Under the pieces are notes generated by a model. It did not search any database. It saw only the letters and a list, made by a program, of their open reading frames with translations, and was not told where the DNA came from. 14,502 nucleotides of DNA, taken from the NCBI GenBank assembly GCA_002396325.1, contig DGXM01000187.1, positions 1 to 14,502 on the forward strand, written 5' to 3'. Source of the DNA: Treponema sp. UBA4232. Lineage in GTDB: Bacteria; Spirochaetota; Spirochaetia; Treponematales; Treponemataceae. Within the stretch, counting starts at the first letter, position 1. Each line of letters opens with the position of its first letter. Of the stretch, positions 1 to 6,194 are shown in pieces. The translations under genes and the position numbers were made by a program.

Positions 1-1
1 G

Positions 2-706
2 GATTTTTATCACAAACTCCGCAAAACCGCCAACGAAATGCATGTGCGCTTCCTTTATGAAACCAACGTTGGAGCAGGACTCCCGATTATCGACACGCTC
101 CAGAATCTCTTTAAATCAGGAGACAGACTTACCGCATTCAACGGCATTATGAGCGGTTCCTTAAGCTACATTTTCGGCAAACTCGATGAAGGCAAAAAAT
201 TCAGCGAAGCCGTGCTTGAAGCAAAAGAACTCCGCTACACCGAACCGGATCCACGCGACGACCTCAAGGGCACCGACGTTGCCAGAAAGGCACTCATCAT
301 TGCACGTGAAGCCGGCATGGAAATTGAACTCGAAGACATTCAGATGAACTCAATCTTCCCCCCGGACTTCAGTCTCGAAGGAACCACCGAAGAATTCCTC
401 GCAAAACTTCCCGAGCTCGACTCTTATTTTGCGGAAAAAATGGCCGCACTCAAAAAGCAGGGCAAAGTCCTCCGCATGGGAGCCAGCATCAAAGATGGAA
501 AGGTCAGCGTCGGTATGCTTGAAGTGGGACCCGAAGATCCGTTGTACGGAGTCCGTGGCGGAGAAAATGCATTCGTCTTCACCACAGCCAGATACACACC
601 GATTCCTCTCACAGTCCGCGGATACGGGGCAGGAGCAGGAGTCACGGCGGCAGGAGTTTTTGGAGACATTCTCCGTACCGTAAGCTGGAACGTGACGAGT
701 TTCTGA
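2..706 (+). CDS. thrA: Bifunctional aspartokinase/homoserine dehydrogenase, C-terminal part (5' truncated by window)
   Basis: Only the last 234 residues are present; the frame is already open at base 2. The segment is the catalytic and C-terminal portion of homoserine dehydrogenase, which reduces aspartate semialdehyde to homoserine with NAD(P)H in the cytoplasm, at the branch to threonine and methionine. Diagnostic stretches are ETNVGAGLPII, the substrate-binding SGSLSYIFGKLDEG, YTEPDPRDDLKGTDVARK, and the ending RGYGAGAGVTAAGVFGDILR followed by TVSWNVTSF. These read closely like the end of E. coli ThrA/MetL, which favours the fused enzyme over monofunctional Hom, but the aspartokinase half is outside the window so the fusion is inferred. 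No terminator follows: the next promoter begins 27 bases after the stop. A very strong Shine-Dalgarno sequence lies just past the stop without an obvious gene. Confidence 0.9.
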   Translation, partial: DFYHKLRKTANEMHVRFLYETNVGAGLPIIDTLQNLFKSGDRLTAFNGIMSGSLSYIFGKLDEGKKFSEAVLEAKELRYTEPDPRDDLKGTDVARKALIIAREAGMEIELEDIQMNSIFPPDFSLEGTTEEFLAKLPELDSYFAEKMAALKKQGKVLRMGASIKDGKVSVGMLEVGPEDPLYGVRGGENAFVFTTARYTPIPLTVRGYGAGAGVTAAGVFGDILRTVSWNVTSF

Positions 707-732
707 GACTGTTTCCAGAAGGAGGTGTCATC

Positions 733-760
733 TTGACCCCCCCCCATCTTGTAGTATAAT
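733..760 (+). promoter_or_regulatory. Sigma70-type promoter with poly-C(9) spacer, upstream of the 789 outer-membrane-like gene
   Basis: The -35 box is TTGACC (733-738) and the -10 box a perfect TATAAT (755-760), separated by 16 bases. Nine C (737-745) run from the last two bases of the -35 box into the spacer. Gain of one C would give the optimal 17-base spacing, and loss would shorten it, so tract slippage should switch promoter strength. The same layout (homopolymer between -35 and -10) has been described for the T. pallidum OmpW-like gene tp0126. Hexamers and spacing are seen directly; variability is inferred. Confidence 0.8.
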
Positions 761-788
761 ACCAGCCATCATAAATTAGGAGTAAACT

Positions 789-1985
789 ATGAAAAGATTT
801 ATTATGATGGTGGCTTTGGCTACTCTGGTTGGTTCAGCGGCATTTTCAGCATCCAATACTTACACCTCATCAGCAACAGTCTTCACAAACGATGCTGACG
901 ATTTTATTGATGTTAATGCATGGCAGTCTACTGCAGAAAGCACAGAGAAACTTTTTGCCTATGGTCTGTTCAAGTCTGCAAACCTTGACTTCGGTGTTGC
1001 AAAGAAATTCGGTTCCGTTTATGCAGGACTTTATTTCAACGGCTACATTCCCCAGCTTTATTTCGGAAAAAACGGTGATATAACAACCTTCCAAAACCTT
1101 GGCAGTTCATTTAATCCGAAACTTCTTTTAGGGTTTGGAAATTTGGGACTTCGGTTTGAGGCCTCTCTGGTTCCGAACTCCTGGGAGAACAATAACGGCA
1201 CAACAAAGACTACGACCAACTATACCGATACAACACTTACCTTCATGGCCGGGTACAATCTCCCTCTGGGAAATGTAAAACTTACTCCCCATGCAGGTAT
1301 TGCCTATCGTTTTGGAAAGCATAGTACAGTTAGTGAAACAGCGGGCGTCACAACAACAACTTTTATTGGCTCGTCATATGATTTCCTTAATTTCAATCTT
1401 GGAACAGGAGTCGAATTCGATCAGTCGGCTCCTGTAACACAGAGTTTCGCGTTCGATGTGTACGGCATCTTCTGTTTCTATCCAACAGAGCTTTCTAAAG
1501 TGGGGAATGAAGTCACTTCAAGGCAGGATTTATACAGAAATAACATCTCCATGACTCCCGCATACAATGTCACATACGATGTGAGCGATAATTTTGCTCT
1601 TGGTTTCAAAGCAAGTCTTCCAGTTTGGTTCGACTCCTACAAAATACTCGCAGGCGGCCCCGACACCTTCGCCTTCGGAATTGGCATGAACGCAAACCTT
1701 GGAATTCAGTTCCGCCCCACAGAAAAAATCACAATCAACGGAGGAGCGGGATTTAATCTGGGCAATCTTTTGTACTTAACTTCAACCTCAAACTCAAGCA
1801 ATTTCCGCCTTTTCCCCGAAAGCATGAGTGCATCTCTTGTCACCGGTTTTGCCTATGCATTTACACCGAAAGTGATTCTTGACACCACATTCAATATTCT
1901 TACAACAACGGCAACAGGAACCACAACAAGCCTCAAGGGTATCTGGGAAGGAGACATCGGTCTTTCCCTCATCCTCAAACTGTAG
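789..1985 (+). CDS. Putative outer-membrane beta-barrel protein (unrecognised family)
   Basis: 398 residues. Residues 1-21 form a typical Sec signal peptide (MKRF, hydrophobic core, cleavage near AAFSA/SN). The mature part is rich in Gly, Thr, Ser, Asn and aromatics, with many alternating amphipathic strands (for example VYAGLYFNGYIPQLYFG, LGLRFEASLVP, IGLSLILKL at the end), as in transmembrane beta-barrels. The last residue is Leu rather than the usual Phe/Trp, a mild oddity for a Bam-targeted barrel. I do not recognise a named family; a surface-exposed porin or antigen is plausible. The start is clear: AGGAG at 778-782 lies six bases before ATG 789. The gene is monocistronic, driven by the poly-C promoter and closed by a strong hairpin terminator. 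Its tract suggests phase-variable expression. Confidence 0.75.
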   Translation: MKRFIMMVALATLVGSAAFSASNTYTSSATVFTNDADDFIDVNAWQSTAESTEKLFAYGLFKSANLDFGVAKKFGSVYAGLYFNGYIPQLYFGKNGDITTFQNLGSSFNPKLLLGFGNLGLRFEASLVPNSWENNNGTTKTTTNYTDTTLTFMAGYNLPLGNVKLTPHAGIAYRFGKHSTVSETAGVTTTTFIGSSYDFLNFNLGTGVEFDQSAPVTQSFAFDVYGIFCFYPTELSKVGNEVTSRQDLYRNNISMTPAYNVTYDVSDNFALGFKASLPVWFDSYKILAGGPDTFAFGIGMNANLGIQFRPTEKITINGGAGFNLGNLLYLTSTSNSSNFRLFPESMSASLVTGFAYAFTPKVILDTTFNILTTTATGTTTSLKGIWEGDIGLSLILKL

Positions 1986-2005
1986 AGTCTGAAATCCTTT
2001 AGGAC

Positions 2006-2047
2006 AAAAAAAGACCGTCTTTCAAGCGAAAGGCGGTCTTCTTTTTT
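2006..2047. terminator. Bidirectional intrinsic terminator between convergent omp-like gene and ilvN
   Basis: A 13-bp stem (2011-2023 with 2028-2040, one G-T pair) has an AAGC tetraloop. It is followed on the plus strand by six T (2042-2047) and preceded by A7 (2006-2012), which gives a T-run on the minus strand. It can therefore stop both the 789-1985 transcript and the ilvN transcript. Confidence 0.9.
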
Positions 2048-2064
2048 ATATTGAATGGCAGAAA

Positions 2065-2556
2065 TTACTGCATCACTTTTTCGCCGCGGTCCATTGCCGT
2101 CAGCCCCGACTTGAGAAGCTCAAGTATTCCGTAGGGTTCGAGCAGCCTGATGAGGGATGAGATTTTGTCTTCGCTGCCTGTCGCCTCAACAATCAGCGAG
2201 TTTTCCGAGACATCCACAATATGAGCACGGAAGATGTTGCAGGTTTCGATGATAACCGCCCGCTTTTCTCCTGAAGCCTTTACTTTTATAAGAGCCATTT
2301 CCCTCTGCGTGGTCTCTGAAGGATTGCAGTGCTCAATTGAAATCACTTCCACAAGTTTTGAAAGCTGTTTTTCAATCTGCTCCAGAATGTATTCGTCACC
2401 GCGCACCACAATCGTCATGCGTGAACACTCGGGGTCGGCGGTTTCGCAGACGGTGAGCGAGTCGATGTTGTATCCGCGTCGGCTGAAGAGGCCTGAAACA
2501 CGGCTCAAAACACCGGCATGGTTTTCCACCAGAACAGACAGCACATATTTTTCCAT
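2065..2556 (-). CDS. ilvN: Acetolactate synthase small (regulatory) subunit
   Basis: 163 residues, normal length for the short IlvN/IlvH type. Residues 1-75 form an ACT domain (SVLVENHAGVLSRVSGLFSRRGYNI), where valine binds for feedback control. The remainder matches the C-terminal acetolactate synthase small-subunit domain that activates the catalytic subunit IlvB/IlvI. It acts in the cytoplasm in the first common step of valine/leucine/isoleucine synthesis. I chose ATG 2556 rather than the upstream in-frame ATG at 2598 because GGAGG lies five bases before it and the preceding 14 residues do not resemble the family. The gene stands alone: no large subunit is adjacent on either side, which is unusual because ilvB and ilvN are often together. 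It has its own promoter and about 90 bases of 5' leader. Confidence 0.93.
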   Translation of the reverse strand: MEKYVLSVLVENHAGVLSRVSGLFSRRGYNIDSLTVCETADPECSRMTIVVRGDEYILEQIEKQLSKLVEVISIEHCNPSETTQREMALIKVKASGEKRAVIIETCNIFRAHIVDVSENSLIVEATGSEDKISSLIRLLEPYGILELLKSGLTAMDRGEKVMQ

Positions 2557-2652
2557 ATTATCCTCCAAAAAAACGGACTGCGGCAACAGCATCTGCAAAA
2601 GCTTGTTTTCCAGCGATTTTCAATGTCGGAAATCACCGAGTCCTATCCTTAC

Positions 2653-2681
2653 AATATACCAGAGAAATCCTGCATTGTCAA
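2653..2681 (-). promoter_or_regulatory. ilvN promoter
   Basis: On the minus strand TTGACA (2676-2681) and TATATT (2653-2658) are separated by exactly 17 bases, a near-consensus sigma70-type promoter. The start point would fall near 2646, leaving a leader of about 90 bases before ATG 2556. I saw no clear attenuator or T-box in that leader. Confidence 0.8.
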
Positions 2682-2703
2682 ACTGGGGATTCTGGTGTAT
2701 CAT
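2675..2703 (+). promoter_or_regulatory. Promoter of the 2736-4716 unit, overlapping the ilvN promoter
   Basis: TTGTCA (2675-2680) and TATCAT (2698-2703) are 17 bases apart, each one mismatch from consensus. The -35 box shares five bases with the -35 box of the opposing ilvN promoter, so RNA polymerase should not be able to occupy both at once. Confidence 0.55.
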
Positions 2704-2735
2704 ATTATGAAAGGAAACTGAATGGAGAAAAGTGT

Positions 2736-3539
2736 ATGGACGGAAAAAAGCCTGTTTGGATTGCTGTTTTGAAATATGTACTCGGGGCGGCTCTTATTTC
2801 TGCGGCACTTATCCATACCGCTCTTTTTTTCATATCTGAAATCCAAAATGAAAATGCAACCCGGAGGACTGTCGCAACTCTTGACGTGACCGATCCTTTG
2901 TGTGTGTTGCTGAACCACATCTCTATGCGGCAGTACAACGTGGCAATCGAAGAGATTGAGAGGATTCAATCAAATGCAAACATACCATCTTCCGTAAAAG
3001 CATATCTCAGGCATTTTTCCGCATACTACAATGAAAAGACCGGCCGCAAAAAGAAAAAATCCGATCAGACGGTGGGTGCTTTGTTCTTCATCTACTACGC
3101 TTCCGATGTGAAAAATTATCTTGCCTCGCAGAAGATTCCGGAATCCGAAATCTGCGGATGGACTGAAATAATTCCTTACTGCTGCATTGTTGATTTTGAG
3201 GAAAATCCGAAGAACAACAAATCCAAAAATAAGGAGAGGTTCAATCTCTGCGAACAGTATCTCGACTCTTTTGTGAGGGGGAATTCCTCTGTAACCGAAA
3301 AAGGTGCGAACATCATCTGTCTTGACGTGCAGGCAATGTGCAAAAGCAATCCGCAAAAGGATCAGTATCTTGCGCAGGTGGTTTCACAGGTTGATTCTTT
3401 CCGAAATGATTTTTCCAGACAGCTTGGTGAAGGCGGCACTTTCGTAAGGCAGAGAAATTATCTTGAAAACATACGCACGTGGAGCGTGAAAAAAAAGAAC
3501 AAAAGTCATCCTGGAAAATTTCCGGAATACATTGCATAA
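2736..3539 (+). CDS. Unrecognised membrane-anchored protein
   Basis: 267 residues, family not recognised. One strong hydrophobic segment lies near residues 11-34 (VLKYVLGAALISAALIHTAL), preceded by a short Lys-containing N-terminus, so the protein is probably a signal-anchored protein with the bulk outside the cytoplasm. The rest is hydrophilic and mainly helical by appearance, with Lys-rich patches near residue 105 and at the C-terminus, and several Cys (C142, C149, C150, C172 region and beyond). GGAG at 2724-2727 precedes ATG 2736 by eight bases. It is the first gene of a two-gene unit; the next starts 52 bases after its stop. The paired arrangement suggests a shared envelope function, but no function can be assigned. 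Confidence 0.7.
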   Translation: MDGKKPVWIAVLKYVLGAALISAALIHTALFFISEIQNENATRRTVATLDVTDPLCVLLNHISMRQYNVAIEEIERIQSNANIPSSVKAYLRHFSAYYNEKTGRKKKKSDQTVGALFFIYYASDVKNYLASQKIPESEICGWTEIIPYCCIVDFEENPKNNKSKNKERFNLCEQYLDSFVRGNSSVTEKGANIICLDVQAMCKSNPQKDQYLAQVVSQVDSFRNDFSRQLGEGGTFVRQRNYLENIRTWSVKKKNKSHPGKFPEYIA

Positions 3540-3591
3540 GGGAGTCTGTAAAAAAACTTTTTAGAGGTGCGCATAGCTTCAGGAGAGGATT

Positions 3592-4716
3592 ATGGCTGAA
3601 TACTTGAATGATGAAAACAAAATAATGGAAGACAATTCCTCAAGATTTTTGCTTCTGGCTGCATCGGTTTTTCTTTTGTGGATTTCCATGCTGTTTCAGT
3701 CGCGTTCGGGGGCGGTGAGACTTACGGCGGCGGCTTTTTCCCAGACAATGGTGTTCGCTTTTCTGGGAATGCTGCACGGCCTTTTTCTTTTTCTGCACAA
3801 ACGCAATCTTACAGGCTGTGCTGATTTCATGGATTTCCTTTCATATTTTTTTATGGGCTGGGCTTTTTACTCGGTGGTGCTGCTTCCTCTTTCGGGATTC
3901 GGATGTGCGCAGTGGGTTGTGGTGGCAATCTATCTTATTTCTGCGGTGGCTGGTGCAATAGGAAAGCCTGAAGTGGGCGGCAGGAAAATCTTTGCGTCTC
4001 AGAGTACGCTGTGGCTTTTCATTTTCGGTTCCGTGATGCTTGTCTTCAAAAGCGCCTTGTATTGGTTTTCGCCCGACAATCTTTATATTATGTCCGTGGC
4101 CGGAAACAAAACCCTGCGTTTGCTGCTTGCGACTCTTTGCATTGTGGGGCTCGTTTTTTTGATTGCACAGTTGGTGTCGCGTGGAAAGACTGTGAAAAGC
4201 AATTCCCCGGCGGCGGAAAAAGTCATCCGCAAAGTGGGGGAAGGAATCTCCTCTGCGGGAAGGGCTGTGTCAGGATTGATTCTTTCCATTTTCTCGGGGC
4301 CTGTTGTGCTGATTTTGATTCTTGCCGCCGTTTTGATTTTTGCAGCGTGCAATGTGCTTTTAGTTTCACGCATTTACAAAGATCTGCTTTCACTGGTGGA
4401 ACCGCTTTTGGACCGCCTTTTGACTACGGGGGAAAATTCAGTGCCTCCAGGAACTCTGCATGGATTGTGCCAGTTGACTGCCTATGTGTGCATTATGATT
4501 TTCCACGTGTGGTTTTATCTGCATCTGGAAAAGAATGAAGAAAATGGATGGAATGAAAATGCCGCCGGAAAAAACAGCGTGAAAAAAGATGCCGCAAAAT
4601 CTGCGGTAGAAAAAACTTCCGTTGTGAAATTGAAGGAAAATAAAAAAGCGGAGATTCCTGATGCAACGCATAAAAAATCCCCGCTTAGTGCTGTGGAAAA
4701 AATATTCCGCAAATAA
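3592..4716 (+). CDS. Unrecognised polytopic membrane protein with Lys/Ala-rich tail
   Basis: 374 residues, not recognised. By eye there are about eight hydrophobic segments: near residues 18-36, 46-68, 79-102, 108-124, 138-159, 175-196, 230-262 and 291-311. These are followed by a charged C-terminal tail of about 60 residues rich in Lys, Ala and Asn, probably cytoplasmic. A glycine/serine stretch (VGEGISSAGRAVSGL, around 216-230) sits before segment seven. No transporter signature, ATP-binding motif or catalytic motif is evident. AGGAG at 3581-3585 lies six bases before ATG 3592. It follows the single-span protein at 2736-3539 with no terminator between them, so both are probably co-transcribed. 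I see no convincing terminator after its stop. Confidence 0.7.
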   Translation: MAEYLNDENKIMEDNSSRFLLLAASVFLLWISMLFQSRSGAVRLTAAAFSQTMVFAFLGMLHGLFLFLHKRNLTGCADFMDFLSYFFMGWAFYSVVLLPLSGFGCAQWVVVAIYLISAVAGAIGKPEVGGRKIFASQSTLWLFIFGSVMLVFKSALYWFSPDNLYIMSVAGNKTLRLLLATLCIVGLVFLIAQLVSRGKTVKSNSPAAEKVIRKVGEGISSAGRAVSGLILSIFSGPVVLILILAAVLIFAACNVLLVSRIYKDLLSLVEPLLDRLLTTGENSVPPGTLHGLCQLTAYVCIMIFHVWFYLHLEKNEENGWNENAAGKNSVKKDAAKSAVEKTSVVKLKENKKAEIPDATHKKSPLSAVEKIFRK

Positions 4717-4777
4717 CTGGAAACCCGAAAAACCGAAGCCTTTCGAGTCTCTCTGAATCACTTGGAAAAGTCAGGCC

Positions 4778-5599
4778 TTAGCGCTTTGTAACCTGGAGTT
4801 CTCCGCTGCCCACTTTGACTTTGAGCAAGGCACCCTTTGAATCCTGGGGGAAGCTTGAGCGGAAACGCCCTCTTTCCACGGTTCCTGTTGTCCAGAAATC
4901 AGCTCCGTCGGGAAGGTAGATGCTTGCATTTCCTGAGCCAACGCTTACAGATGCATCCTTTTCGAACATCTTTGTAACGTCCATTTCAAGAGTGCCTTTT
5001 TCTGCTGCCACTGTGAATGTGTCTGCCTCGACTCCCTTGAGTGTGAGAGTTCCCTTGAGTGTCTCTGCTTCAAGATTCTTTGCCTTGATTGACTGGATTG
5101 TAATGTCGCCGCTGGGTGAACTGAGCTTCAAGAGCTTGTCTGCGATGAGTGATTCTGCATTGATTGAGCCCTTTGCGCTTGTCACTGTGATGTTTGCGCC
5201 CTTGATTGTGCCGAGTGTGAGGGCACCTGTATCCTGTGTGATGACCAAATCGCCGAACTCGAATCCTTCGGGAAGCATCAGTGTGACGATTACATTGCGT
5301 CCGTTCAGTTTGTTTGTCTTGTCTTTCTGCTCAATTTTGATTGATTTTGCATCCGCATTTACAATCGGGTTTGCGCTTGAGAAGTTTGACTCGACACGGA
5401 TGCCGATGTTCTCATCCTCTGCCTTTGTGATTACCAGTGCCTCTCCCTTGAGCGTGATGGTGACTTTTTTGATTCCCTTTGCAGGAATCCCCTGGAAATA
5501 CACTGACTGAAGTTCGGGCCATGTGGGCTCATCAGCAAATGCCATTGCGGTTCCGAAGAACAATGCTACTGCCATCAATGCGCGTACGAATTTTTTCAT
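4778..5599 (-). CDS. Exported DUF4097-like beta-helical protein
   Basis: 273 residues. Residues 1-22 are a signal peptide (MKKFVRALMAVALFFGTAMA, cleavage near AFA/DE). The mature protein consists of repeating short strands with the pattern of the DUF4097/GIN-type bactofilin-like adhesin domains: 'ADAKSIKIEQ', 'GDLVITQDTGALTLGTIKG', 'ITVTSAKGSINAESL', 'LLKLSSPSGDITIQSIKA', 'LEAETLKGTLTLKGV', then 'VSVGSGNASIYLP' and 'LKVKVGSGELQV'. Proteins of this type are exported or surface proteins of poorly known role. GGAGG (5604-5608) lies four bases before ATG 5599. The gene is about 130 bases downstream of the nuclease-like gene. I found no clear promoter in that gap; a small hairpin (TGCTG/CAGCA) lies in its leader. 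Confidence 0.7.
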   Translation of the reverse strand: MKKFVRALMAVALFFGTAMAFADEPTWPELQSVYFQGIPAKGIKKVTITLKGEALVITKAEDENIGIRVESNFSSANPIVNADAKSIKIEQKDKTNKLNGRNVIVTLMLPEGFEFGDLVITQDTGALTLGTIKGANITVTSAKGSINAESLIADKLLKLSSPSGDITIQSIKAKNLEAETLKGTLTLKGVEADTFTVAAEKGTLEMDVTKMFEKDASVSVGSGNASIYLPDGADFWTTGTVERGRFRSSFPQDSKGALLKVKVGSGELQVTKR

Positions 5600-5732
5600 G
5601 TTTCCTCCATTTTATGCTGCTGTTTTCAGCACCTAAAAATCAGTTTCTCGTTGAGTTTTTTAGGTATAATTAGAGGATACACCCATTTCCGAAAAAAAAC
5701 AAGGCTAAGTATTAATGTTCTGTTATTTTTTT

Positions 5733-6194
5733 TCAAGGAAGCCTGTATTCCACGAAATGAACTCTTCCGGCTCTGATTGCGTCCCGAATCTGCTTTTCCC
5801 GTGCCGAAAGCGTGCTTTTTCCGGTTTTCACTTCTATGAAGATTATGTCGGTAATGTCCGAGCCTTCCGCACTGCCTTTGAAAGCCACATAATCGACAGG
5901 GTTGCCCAGAAACTGCGCGTCTCCGGGATTGCACGGAAAACGGGGCATAAAAGGTGCCATCTGTTCGCTGAACTGGCCTCCGAGCACCGCCCGGCTTTTT
6001 CTTACCGCATCTTCACGCTCTTTTTTTATGAGACTGTGCATCTGCGCTTTTTGAATCAAACGGCCGATTATTATGCCCGCAAAAAGCAGAATGACCACTG
6101 CGATGCAAAGAAATGCAGTCAGCACCGGTATGCTTTTTTCAAAAACGGGAGAAATCTGCTCTAAAATCTCTTTCAAATCAGGATTTTCCATCAT
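5733..6194 (-). CDS. Membrane-anchored Endonuc_Holl-type (Holliday junction resolvase-related) protein
   Basis: 153 residues. A transmembrane segment near residues 22-46 (IPVLTAFLCIAVVILLFAGI) is followed by a basic helix and a C-terminal domain resembling the Holliday junction resolvase-related family. The signature is VLGGQFSEQMAPFMPRFPCN, then GNPVDYVAFKG, then IIFIEVKTGKSTLS. D101 with E121-x-K123 fits a PD-(D/E)xK nuclease core. Members of this family have this membrane-anchor plus nuclease layout; substrate and role are not established. The start codon overlaps the stop of the upstream GGDEF-EAL gene (ATGA at 6191-6194; a second ATG follows immediately), and no Shine-Dalgarno sequence is clear, so translation is probably coupled. 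Confidence 0.8.
   Translation of the reverse strand: MMENPDLKEILEQISPVFEKSIPVLTAFLCIAVVILLFAGIIIGRLIQKAQMHSLIKKEREDAVRKSRAVLGGQFSEQMAPFMPRFPCNPGDAQFLGNPVDYVAFKGSAEGSDITDIIFIEVKTGKSTLSAREKQIRDAIRAGRVHFVEYRLP

Noticed and set aside
4920..5510. A 196-codon plus-strand frame opposite the DUF4097-like gene
   Set aside because: The repetitive beta-strand coding of the minus-strand gene produces it; the Ser/Val/Pro-rich translation has no start signal and no recognisable domain.
5663..5670. TATAAT-like box on the plus strand before the nuclease-like gene
   Set aside because: No -35 at a proper distance, and it would drive antisense RNA only; likely chance in an AT-rich gap.
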